Shown piece by piece: positions 1-6,861 of a DNA stretch of 49,015 bases. The first letter of the stretch is position 1. The number at the start of each line of letters is the position of its first letter. A program made the translations under genes and the position numbers. The notes below the pieces were generated by a model, which did not search any database, had not been told where the DNA came from, and saw only the letters and a list, made by a program, of their open reading frames with translations. This stretch comes from a virus, in IMG/VR virus record IMGVR_UViG_3300028393_000098, positions 1 to 49,015 of that record. One strand, written 5' to 3'.

Positions 1-243
1 TATTTCCGTGAGAAAATGTTAGAACTTGGTTCGCATGAATATGAAGACTGTCGTTATAATTTTGTTGAACATCGTAGACGTAATCACGAGCATCCAATGT
101 GGCAAAAACTTTGGAATGGTGTATCAGAATCTATGTGGACTAGTCAAGAATGGTATGATTACTGTGAAGATAAACTTGGTCATGAAGAATTAATGAAATA
201 TCATCCAGAAGCAAATGCTTCTTCACTGGAGGGATTCTTTTAA
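1..243 (+). CDS. Hypothetical protein, 5' end cut by window edge
   Basis: The frame is open from base 1, so the ATG at 16 may be internal and the real start may lie upstream. The visible part is about 80 residues, acidic and rich in Trp, Tyr and His (for example MWQKLWNGVSESMWTSQEW), with no signal peptide or membrane segment. I do not recognise a family. It ends in TAATG, overlapping the start of the glutamine amidotransferase gene, so the two are probably co-translated and it may belong to the same pathway. Confidence 0.6.
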   Translation, partial: YFREKMLELGSHEYEDCRYNFVEHRRRNHEHPMWQKLWNGVSESMWTSQEWYDYCEDKLGHEELMKYHPEANASSLEGFF

Positions 244-938
244 TGTGTAGCGTCATTGGTGCCCTAATACAGAATCCTACACCAAAGGATTTTGAAATCA
301 TCAGAAATATTTTTGTTGAGTCAAAGATTCGTGGTATGCATGCAACTGGAATGTCGGTTATCGTAAAAGATAAAGTTCTTACATTTAAAGAACCAGTACC
401 AGCGGATCAATTCAGAAAGTTAGATAATTTAGAGGAGATGGTTAATGATGACGGTAATCTTTACCTTATTGGTCATTGTAGATATAGCACTAGCGATTTA
501 CTGTATAACCAACCGATAGCAAACGAAGAACATTCTATTGTTCATAATGGGGTTATCACTCAAGAACTAGCAGAGAACTGGGATAAGATATTTAATTACA
601 AATGCGAAACTAAGAATGATTCTGAATTAGTTTTACACTCGGAATCACCACTAGAAGAATATCAAGATGCATCAATGGCAGTTTGTGAATTATCTTCTGA
701 AAAGAAATTACTAGCATATCGCAATGGTAAACGTCCATTATATTTGACTTCTCTATCAAATGGTATTATAATTACTTCTACTGCTGATATACCAAAACGT
801 GCAGGTATTAGAATTCCAGCTGTTGAAGTACCAATGAATACATATATTACATTTGATGGGGATATGACTATGACTGTTGATGTTGTAAAATCTAATAATA
901 ATGATTTACAGAAAGTAGATTATGAAATATCCAACTGA
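243..938 (+). CDS. Class II (Ntn-type) glutamine amidotransferase
   Basis: A free-standing glutaminase domain of the GlmS/PurF/AsnB class that would release ammonia from glutamine for a partner enzyme. Visible signatures: Cys2 directly after Met (MCSVIGAL), the N-terminal nucleophile once Met is removed; RGMHATG at 30-36; GHCRYST at 77-83, equivalent to GHTRWAT; QP at 90-91; and HNGVI at 101-105. At 231 aa it is only the glutaminase half, with no synthase domain fused. It overlaps the amidoligase gene by 17 bases, so the two probably form a glutamine-dependent ligase. The natural acceptor is unknown. Confidence in the fold is high; the link to the amidoligase is inferred from adjacency. Confidence 0.85.
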   Translation: MCSVIGALIQNPTPKDFEIIRNIFVESKIRGMHATGMSVIVKDKVLTFKEPVPADQFRKLDNLEEMVNDDGNLYLIGHCRYSTSDLLYNQPIANEEHSIVHNGVITQELAENWDKIFNYKCETKNDSELVLHSESPLEEYQDASMAVCELSSEKKLLAYRNGKRPLYLTSLSNGIIITSTADIPKRAGIRIPAVEVPMNTYITFDGDMTMTVDVVKSNNNDLQKVDYEISN

Positions 939-1797
939 TAAATTTACATATGGTATGGAAATAGAGTGGGGTGATGTTCCTCGCTCTTTTTCAATTCCAG
1001 ATAATCTCGGCACATGGGAGTATTCAGAACGAGATATTATTAACTTAAGAGATCCTTACAAATATGTTTGCGCTGACCCACTTGGTGAAACTCCTCCAGT
1101 CGGTGGGGAAATTAATACTAAACCGACTAGAACTTGGCAAGAACAAGTTGACAGGTATTTTGAACTTGAAGAACTATTTAAATCTATCGGTTCTCCACCT
1201 ACTGTTGGCGCAACTGCTCATACTCATATTCATTGTCGTGTTCCTGGGCTACGTGATGACATCGATGCATTAAAGCGTTTGACGAAATATATTAAAGAAA
1301 ATCAAACAACAACTATTGACAGAGTTTATGGTTTTTTTGACCATAATCAAATGAGAGGTGCTAAAGGTTCTAAAATGTATTTGAAGTTTGATGGTGGTCG
1401 AGCACTACCAGATTACATGAGCGATAATATTATCAATCTAGCAACAGACTTTCCTTCATTTATTAAGATGCACGCTGCAGGCAAAGATGGCGTATCAATG
1501 GGTCGCCCATTCCGTTATGCTATTAACATGTATGCGTTAAAACATATTGATACTGTAGAGTTTAGATTATTCCGTGGTACACTAGATAGAACTGAACTTG
1601 AATCATGTTTCCGTTTTGTTCAAGACTTCCTTGATGCTGCATTAAATGATGGACCATGCGTTGATGATTTATTTGCTTTGAATAATTATAAATTCCCTTC
1701 AATGATTTGGGATCTTAATCAGTTCCTTGGTTGGGAGAAAACTAAGCATCCAGAAGATCGTGGAGAAAAGGTAAGAACTTATGTTGAAGTTGTCTAA
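922..1797 (+). CDS. Putative amidoligase (COOH-NH2 ligase, glutamine-synthetase-like fold)
   Basis: Resembles the 'putative amidoligase enzyme' family, predicted ATP-dependent ligases that join carboxylates to amines. Visible elements: GMEIEW at 11-16, the strand with metal-binding acidic residues; GGEINT at 61-66; HTHIH at 100-104; RPFRYAINM near 195-203; and VEFRLFRGTLD at 212-222, the Arg-containing strand typical of the family. Length of 291 aa fits. It overlaps both the glutaminase gene upstream and the GNAT gene downstream, so the three are probably one translational unit. A likely role is forming an amide bond with glutamine-derived ammonia. Substrate is unknown: candidates are an amino-acid-like adduct for DNA base modification, a peptide, or a cell-wall component. 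Confidence 0.75.
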   Translation: MKYPTDKFTYGMEIEWGDVPRSFSIPDNLGTWEYSERDIINLRDPYKYVCADPLGETPPVGGEINTKPTRTWQEQVDRYFELEELFKSIGSPPTVGATAHTHIHCRVPGLRDDIDALKRLTKYIKENQTTTIDRVYGFFDHNQMRGAKGSKMYLKFDGGRALPDYMSDNIINLATDFPSFIKMHAAGKDGVSMGRPFRYAINMYALKHIDTVEFRLFRGTLDRTELESCFRFVQDFLDAALNDGPCVDDLFALNNYKFPSMIWDLNQFLGWEKTKHPEDRGEKVRTYVEVV

Positions 1798-2332
1798 GTG
1801 TTCACGTGCTGATTTTATTTCAGCAATAAACCCTGACAAAGAAGATAACTTCGCCAAGACATTTGTTGCCAAAGCAGATATGCAAGACCAATGGGATTAT
1901 TGTATTGGCGCATTCGATGGTAATGATTTAACTGCTGCAATTATTACCACAATCTCAAAAACCAAACCTCATGTTGCCAACCTTCAACTCTTGCACACTT
2001 TCGTAAAACATAGGGGTAAAGGTTCGGCTCGATTACTCTGTGAGGATTCGTTAAAACGAGCCAGAACGAATGGTGCAACTTACTTCAGGGTATCCTCTGA
2101 GAAGTCTGCAGTGGGCTTCTACGAGCGTCTGGGGTTTAAGTTTTGGGGAGCCCAAAAGAGCGGATGCTCTCTATCAGTGTTTAGAATAGGGGGAGATACC
2201 TTCTTAGAGGGCGACTACGACCTCTCCGATACGACTATCAATAAAGCGGTCAACCGAAAGGGTAAGGGGGGATGTACGGCTCTCTACGACCTTGCAAACA
2301 CCCAAATAAGGGTTAAAGTAGACGATTTTTAA
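1781..2332 (+). CDS. GNAT-family N-acetyltransferase
   Basis: An acetyl-CoA-dependent acyltransferase. Motif A, the pyrophosphate-binding loop, is HRGKGSARLL at 77-86 (R/QxxGxG/A type). Motif B is GFYERLGF at 112-119. The C-terminal 50 residues beyond the core (FLEGDYDLSDTTINKAVNRK region) are Lys/Arg/Gly rich and may bind substrate. The ATG overlaps the amidoligase stop by 17 bases, so it is the third enzyme of a glutaminase-amidoligase-acetyltransferase unit. Codon usage in its last third looks less AT-biased than its neighbours, possibly a sign of separate origin. The acetyl acceptor is not predictable from sequence. Confidence 0.8.
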   Translation: MLKLSKCSRADFISAINPDKEDNFAKTFVAKADMQDQWDYCIGAFDGNDLTAAIITTISKTKPHVANLQLLHTFVKHRGKGSARLLCEDSLKRARTNGATYFRVSSEKSAVGFYERLGFKFWGAQKSGCSLSVFRIGGDTFLEGDYDLSDTTINKAVNRKGKGGCTALYDLANTQIRVKVDDF

Positions 2333-2344
2333 GTCAAATTTCGC

Positions 2345-2373
2345 TTTACTTTAATTGTGAAATAAGGTATAAT
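2345..2373 (+). promoter_or_regulatory. Sigma70-like promoter, near-leaderless
   Basis: TTTACT at 2345-2350 and TATAAT at 2368-2373, with a 17-base spacer and an upstream TTTCGC context shared with other promoters here. The next ATG starts 5 bases after the -10 box, so the transcript should start at or within a base or two of the start codon. Confidence 0.75.
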
Positions 2374-2378
2374 ATATT

Positions 2379-3395
2379 ATGGATTATAGACTCCCAGAGA
2401 ACAATAGAGAAGCATTTATACGCTGGTACGCATGGTCATTAAAATATGATGATTGCGATCCAGCAGTTTGGACTACAAATTATCTCAATAAGCGATACGA
2501 GCATAATGATGAACAACGTCTTTGGCTTGCTTGGTTATATGGCAATACTTATCAACTCCCAACTGCATGGATATTGATGAATGAATTTCCTGATTATGAA
2601 TTAGCAACAGTTGATAGAATTACTCAGTGGAACTCTACAAATTATAAACGACTAAGATATCAAACAGATACAAAATGGAACAAGGGGCATCTTCCAGCAA
2701 TGTTTGCCTCATATCAGCAGTTTATTGGTAATAAAACACAACGAGAAAGATTGGAAGGATTTTATGGATTCAATGAAGAGGACAACTTTAATAATTTGTG
2801 GGAAAGCGTTAAGTCTGGGTTGCATAAGTTTGGTCGCTATTCCACTTGGTTTTATCTTCAGCATCTTAAGCATACCGCTGGTATTCGTATTAGTCCTACT
2901 AGTCTCATGCTGGATGATTTTGATGGCTCTCGTTCTCATCGTAATGGATTACTTTGCGCCCTTGGCAGATATAACGATATGGATAGAAAACTCACTGCTC
3001 AAGAGTATCAAACTCTTGAGTCACAAGCCAAGTATATTCTTACCGAAACAAAGGATAGATTCCCAGATTTGGAAAGGCAAATAGATTTCTTTACAATGGA
3101 AACCTGTTTGTGTTCATTCAAGAAAATCTTTCGTGCTCATCATGGACGTTATCTTGGTTACTACCTTGATAGACAAGCTGAAGAAATAATCAAAGCTGAG
3201 AGTGATGGATGGTATGGTATTGATTGGGATGTTTTATGGGACGCAAGAAATGAAACTATTGATTTCCGTCTAGATCATAAACGTGGTATTGATAAAGAAA
3301 AGTTTTCTTCTTTTATGAATTCAGGTAAAATGGAAAACTTAGAATGGATGTTTGATGATGAAGAACCTATGTTAATTGGATTGGAGAATTTTTAA
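2379..3395 (+). CDS. Probable amino acid:DNA transferase (alpha-glutamyl/putrescinyl-thymine pyrophosphorylase-like)
   Basis: Resembles the phage family thought to replace the pyrophosphate on 5-hydroxymethyl-dU in DNA with an amino acid or polyamine, building hypermodified thymidine. The segments I match from memory are YDDCDPA (23-29), FGRYSTWFYLQ (151-161) and DDFDGSRSHRNGL (179-191), within a long helical protein of 338 aa. No canonical catalytic motif is described that I can check by eye, so this rests on overall resemblance. The kinase that would prepare its substrate is two genes downstream, which strengthens the call. It has its own promoter with almost no leader. It could instead be a different DNA glycosylase-like phage protein. 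Confidence 0.6.
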   Translation: MDYRLPENNREAFIRWYAWSLKYDDCDPAVWTTNYLNKRYEHNDEQRLWLAWLYGNTYQLPTAWILMNEFPDYELATVDRITQWNSTNYKRLRYQTDTKWNKGHLPAMFASYQQFIGNKTQRERLEGFYGFNEEDNFNNLWESVKSGLHKFGRYSTWFYLQHLKHTAGIRISPTSLMLDDFDGSRSHRNGLLCALGRYNDMDRKLTAQEYQTLESQAKYILTETKDRFPDLERQIDFFTMETCLCSFKKIFRAHHGRYLGYYLDRQAEEIIKAESDGWYGIDWDVLWDARNETIDFRLDHKRGIDKEKFSSFMNSGKMENLEWMFDDEEPMLIGLENF

Positions 3396-3811
3396 TGAAT
3401 GATACTATAACACTTACAAATGCTGGCGGAATTTCAAGTAATATTGGCGCAGGAACATATCCTCTTGTTGGTAATGGTGGCGCAGGTTTAACTACCACAA
3501 TTAGCAATGGTGCTTATAATAACAAACCTTCTGTTGATGCTATCATTGATCGCTATGCTTTAAATGAGTTTATAGTTGAGCATCGTGTTCAAGAACAAGA
3601 ACTACTTAAACTTAAAGAACAGAACGTAGATTACGCTGATACTATTAAAGAAAACATGGCTAAGAATCTATCACGTGATATAATTAAGAAAGTAACCTTC
3701 ACCAAGAAACTAGAACACGATACCTTTGTTCATTCTTTCCGTGGACGTTGCTGGGTCTTTACTAAAGAAGAATTAACAAATATGATTCAGGAGATTAAAA
3801 ATGGCATTTGA
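3395..3811 (+). CDS. Hypothetical protein between transferase and kinase
   Basis: 138 aa in two parts. The first 45 residues are low-complexity, Gly/Asn/Thr rich and uncharged (AGGISSNIGAGTYPLVGNG). The rest is charged, helical and probably coiled-coil (residues about 48-95), followed by a short beta-like tail with FRGRCWVFTKEEL. No family recognised. It starts within the stop of the putative amino acid:DNA transferase (TAATG) and overlaps the kinase start, so it belongs to the same operon. It could be an accessory or scaffolding subunit of the modification pathway, but only position suggests that. Confidence 0.75.
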   Translation: MNDTITLTNAGGISSNIGAGTYPLVGNGGAGLTTTISNGAYNNKPSVDAIIDRYALNEFIVEHRVQEQELLKLKEQNVDYADTIKENMAKNLSRDIIKKVTFTKKLEHDTFVHSFRGRCWVFTKEELTNMIQEIKNGI

Positions 3812-4412
3812 TGAAAAGGTAGGTGTAATTGATACTATCAATGTAGAAAGAGTAACCAATCCAGTTAAGACTAGAAAGATTATAGCAGTAGGTGGATCTC
3901 CTGGAACTGGCAAAACTACATTATTTCGTAAATTTATGGAAGATAAAACTTGGTTAGAAGTTTCACCTGCTAAACTAGTCAACGCCAGTTATAATACTGA
4001 GCGAGATCTTTATATTATTGGTAAATACGAAGAGGGTGAAACCTTTGCTGGAACTGACCGACTTTCTATGGCGGTTCAACCACCACTCCAAGAATGGATC
4101 GCTTCTCATAACTGTAATATCCTATTTGAGGGGGATCGGGTTTTTAACCAATCTTTCTTAGAGTTCTGTATGGGACTCCCAAATACCCAATTAGAAGTCG
4201 TATTTTTAAAGGCTCCAAAAAATATTTTAGAAGAACGCTATAGAGAGCGTGGATCTGACCAATCTGATCAATTCCTAAAAGGTAGGGAAACTAAATATAG
4301 TAACCTGATGTCTAATTTTGACTTGATGCCCTATATTACTGAGTTTGCGAACACTAACTTAGAGGAGCAACAGAAGGTACTTGCTTTTTTGGAGAAGCAC
4401 TTTATTAGTTAA
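3801..4412 (+). CDS. P-loop kinase, probable 5-hydroxymethyl-dU DNA kinase type
   Basis: A small P-loop phosphotransferase. Walker A is GGSPGTGKTT at 31-40. Further conserved-looking blocks are FAGTDRLSM (82-90), ILFEGDRVF (107-115; the acidic Walker B-like strand) and GRETKYSNL (161-169; a basic lid-like region following the ERYRERG segment). The GTDRLS and GRETK blocks resemble phage kinases found beside amino acid:DNA transferases that phosphorylate 5-hydroxymethyl-dU in DNA. That function is inferred from resemblance and from the transferase two genes upstream. At 203 aa it is about the size of a deoxynucleoside monophosphate kinase, which is the main alternative. Confidence 0.7.
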   Translation: MAFDEKVGVIDTINVERVTNPVKTRKIIAVGGSPGTGKTTLFRKFMEDKTWLEVSPAKLVNASYNTERDLYIIGKYEEGETFAGTDRLSMAVQPPLQEWIASHNCNILFEGDRVFNQSFLEFCMGLPNTQLEVVFLKAPKNILEERYRERGSDQSDQFLKGRETKYSNLMSNFDLMPYITEFANTNLEEQQKVLAFLEKHFIS

Positions 4413-4431
4413 GCAAGCATCTTCTAGGGAT

Positions 4432-5127
4432 ATGACTTACCTAGAGAACGCTAATTTTGACTGGATGGATTTACTCAATTTCTATGAGCGTCCATTTAGA
4501 GCTAAACTCAACCCATCAAAAGTATGGGTAGATCTAGATTCCTATAAAAATGATCCTATCGGGTTATCAAATTATGTTAGAAAATGGCGCACTAAGATTC
4601 AGTGGTGTCGTGAAAAGTCTAAAGCAAAATGGACTGAGCACTATGTGGCAATTGGTGGTGAGTATAATACAGAAGGACGCCAGATAACCCTTCAAATCTA
4701 TACACAAAAATATAGCATATTCCCATTCACCGATAAGTCTTGGGCAGGATTTAAGTTTCGTTTAATACAGACTTTAATGCATGAGATAATCCACTTTATG
4801 CAATATGATAGAAGGGGCGATGAGTGGAGTAACTATGTTGTTCCATATAAAAAAGTCGGAATAGCCAAAAAAGACGAACAGAGAGCATATCTCTCTGAGT
4901 TTGATGAGATACAAGCATATGCGCATTGTGTGTATCTAGACTTTAAAATGCGTAGACCAAATGTAGATATCGACATCCTGTTGAATCGTTATACACACAA
5001 ACGAGATTCTTCTACACTTCACTATTTCTTAAAGACGTTTGATTATGATTTAAGAAACAACATAGCAACCAGAAAAATTATAGACCAAATAGGTAAATGG
5101 GATCGTAAATATAATCGTATAACTTAA
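4432..5127 (+). CDS. HExxH zincin-like protein (possible metallopeptidase)
   Basis: 231 aa counted from the ATG at 4432, which follows an AGGG ribosome site and clears the kinase stop. An in-frame TTG at 4381 is less likely because it would lie inside the kinase gene. LMHEIIHFMQYDRRGD (115-130) holds the zinc-binding HEIIH at 117-121, and EFDEIQAYAH (156-165) supplies a candidate third ligand (Glu). The rest is rich in Trp and Tyr and basic at the C-terminus. The active-site pattern supports a metal-dependent peptidase or an SprT-like protein; the substrate is unknown. Its position directly after the DNA-modification genes may be coincidental, since a late promoter and structural genes follow. 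Confidence 0.65.
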   Translation: MTYLENANFDWMDLLNFYERPFRAKLNPSKVWVDLDSYKNDPIGLSNYVRKWRTKIQWCREKSKAKWTEHYVAIGGEYNTEGRQITLQIYTQKYSIFPFTDKSWAGFKFRLIQTLMHEIIHFMQYDRRGDEWSNYVVPYKKVGIAKKDEQRAYLSEFDEIQAYAHCVYLDFKMRRPNVDIDILLNRYTHKRDSSTLHYFLKTFDYDLRNNIATRKIIDQIGKWDRKYNRIT

Positions 5128-5138
5128 ATCCATTTCGT

Positions 5139-5146
5139 TATAAATA
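5139..5146 (+). promoter_or_regulatory. T4-like late promoter candidate (TATAAATA)
   Basis: An exact TATAAATA with no -35 box, 29 bases upstream of the first of a run of probable head or internal proteins. It is framed by an 8-base inverted repeat (AATCCATT at 5127-5134, AATGGATT at 5166-5173). In T4 this octamer alone defines late promoters. Confidence 0.55.
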
Positions 5147-5175
5147 AACATATAACTACTTAATTAATGGATTAA

Positions 5176-6033
5176 ATGAAAGATTATAGACAACTAATCA
5201 AAGAATTACCGAGTAAAACGATAGTTCTCGCCTGTAGTAAGTTTAACCCTCCGACTATCGGACACGAACTTCTTATAAAGGCTGTCAAATCTCTAGCTGA
5301 GCAGAAGAATGCTAGCTACGCCATTTATGCGTCCGATATAAGCGACGCTAAAAAGAATCCCTTAATAGTAGAAAAGAAAATACAGTATTTAAACCTGTTG
5401 TTTCCGAACACCAGTTTTTCTACATATTCAGATAATATTAATGAAGTAGTCGCTAAGTTAAAAGAAACCTACCGTAATGTTATTGTCGTTACTAGTGCAG
5501 ATAAAGTAACCTCATTAAAGAAGTCTTTGAAAGAAGCTACAGTAATTTCAGCTATGGATACAGATCCTGATACTGAAGAAGCTACTCGTAATTTTGCAGT
5601 TAAAGGTTTATACGAAGAGTTTAAAAAGAATTTACCATCAGCTATCCGTGATATTGATTCTCGTAGATTGATGAATGATTTGAGAGTTGGTTCTGGAGTT
5701 GAACCAGTTAAAGAAGAAATTAAATTAGTTAAAGACGAACTACGTGAACAATATTTCCGTGGTGAGATTTTTAATGTTGGTGAAACAGTAGAAGCCGAAG
5801 GACAACAATATGAGATTGTTAAGCGTGGCTCTAATCACCTATTACTAAAAGAATCTACTGGTAAATTAGTAAGTAAGTGGATTCAAAATGTTAAATTAGT
5901 AGAGAAGAAAGTAGAGAAGAAAAAATTAAAATCTTTTAAATCTACTGTTAAAGATAATCAACCAAATGGTTTAGAAAATGTTGATTATAAATTACCGTAT
6001 GATCCAATGAGTAGTTCAAATGCTGTCGTTTAA
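5176..6033 (+). CDS. Cytidylyltransferase-fold protein with capsid-targeting-like N-terminus
   Basis: 285 aa. Residues 16-160 form a nucleotidylyltransferase (HxGH) domain: FNPPTIGH at 23-30 is the nucleotide-binding motif, followed by SDISDAKKNPL, a layout shared with the first domain of the large gene at 9449. The C-terminal part (from about residue 195, EQYFRGEIFNVGETVE... GSNHLLLKES) looks like a small beta domain found in marine T4-like phage proteins. The first residues (MKDYRQLIKE) resemble the T4 capsid-targeting sequence MKTYQEFIAE. It follows a late promoter candidate. Substrate unknown; an NMN/pantetheine/glycerol-phosphate-type adenylyl- or cytidylyltransferase is possible. Confidence 0.7.
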   Translation: MKDYRQLIKELPSKTIVLACSKFNPPTIGHELLIKAVKSLAEQKNASYAIYASDISDAKKNPLIVEKKIQYLNLLFPNTSFSTYSDNINEVVAKLKETYRNVIVVTSADKVTSLKKSLKEATVISAMDTDPDTEEATRNFAVKGLYEEFKKNLPSAIRDIDSRRLMNDLRVGSGVEPVKEEIKLVKDELREQYFRGEIFNVGETVEAEGQQYEIVKRGSNHLLLKESTGKLVSKWIQNVKLVEKKVEKKKLKSFKSTVKDNQPNGLENVDYKLPYDPMSSSNAVV

Positions 6034-6412
6034 ACAATATGTTTCTAATAGAGAAGCAATTGATGAAGAAACTATTTCTCAAAGACAACATTCTAAATTT
6101 AGATTAAGAACTAGTCAAAGAAAACGTAGTTTTAAAGCAGGTATAGCAAGACATACAGTTGCTAGTGGTAAAAAAGCAGCAAGTCGTGCCAGAAGAATGG
6201 CAATACGAATGATAAAGAAACGAATGTTACGTGGTAGAAAGTTACGTAATCTAGCACCAGATGAAAAAGCAAGTATTGAAAAGCGTATGAAAACTAAAAT
6301 GGCTCAGGTTAAACAAATGGCAAAAAGTTTAATACCAACTATTAGAAGAATTGAAAAATCAAGATTAACCCATGGGTCAGTTTCTCGTGGTAAAAATAGG
6401 AAAGTATTTTAA
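6020..6412 (+). CDS. Small highly basic protein, candidate internal head protein
   Basis: 130 aa, extremely rich in Arg and Lys (for example RARRMAIRMIKKRMLRGRKL), so very likely nucleic-acid binding. It begins MLSFKQYV, related to the N-termini of the following genes and to the T4 capsid-targeting motif. It overlaps the upstream gene by 14 bases. I do not recognise a family. A role in DNA condensation or as an internal protein packaged with DNA is inferred from charge, context and N-terminus only. Confidence 0.65.
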   Translation: MLSFKQYVSNREAIDEETISQRQHSKFRLRTSQRKRSFKAGIARHTVASGKKAASRARRMAIRMIKKRMLRGRKLRNLAPDEKASIEKRMKTKMAQVKQMAKSLIPTIRRIEKSRLTHGSVSRGKNRKVF

Positions 6413-6413
6413 A

Positions 6414-6860
6414 ATGGATGAATTAATAGCAGCACTTAAAGTTCTTCAAGCAAATGCAACTGTTATGTATTATAAAGTACATCAGTTTCATTGGAACGTA
6501 GAAGGTATCTTATTTACTCAATATCACGAATTCTTTGGTGATCTGTATGAAGACATTTATAATTCAATTGACCCAATCGCTGAGAATCAACGTAAATTGG
6601 GTGCTTATGCTCCAGTAAGTCTTGATGAGTTGTTTAAATTCAAAACATTAAAAGAAGAAACTACAAAAGTAGAATTACTTGCTGATATTCTAGCTTCTCT
6701 TATTGAAGCTAATAACGAAGTGCTTATCAGCCTAAATAATGTGTTCGATCTAGCTACTAAACATAAGAAACAAGGTATTGCTAACTTTGTTGCTGATAGA
6801 ATTGATACTCACGAAAAGCATGGCTGGTGGTTGCGTGCTTCTGCAAAGAAAATAGGATAA
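6414..6860 (+). CDS. dps: Dps-like ferritin (DNA protection during starvation)
   Basis: 148 aa, normal Dps length, one four-helix bundle. VHQFHWNVEG (22-31), HEFF (38-41) and the helix DLYEDIYNSIDPIAE (43-57) supply the His, Asp and Glu residues of the intersubunit ferroxidase site. Dps dodecamers oxidise and store Fe(II) with peroxide, and many bind DNA. The ATG at 6414 follows AGGAAAG; an in-frame ATG at 6372 would overlap the upstream gene by 41 bases and lacks such a site. It sits inside the block of putative head-packaged proteins but lacks their N-terminal motif, so whether it is packaged or expressed in the cell is open. Confidence 0.85.
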   Translation: MDELIAALKVLQANATVMYYKVHQFHWNVEGILFTQYHEFFGDLYEDIYNSIDPIAENQRKLGAYAPVSLDELFKFKTLKEETTKVELLADILASLIEANNEVLISLNNVFDLATKHKKQGIANFVADRIDTHEKHGWWLRASAKKIG

Positions 6861-6861
6861 T

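Noticed and set aside
1064-1273. + strand ORF in another frame inside the amidoligase gene
   Set aside because: The amidoligase frame carries the family motifs; the alternate frame is a hydrophobic low-complexity translation.
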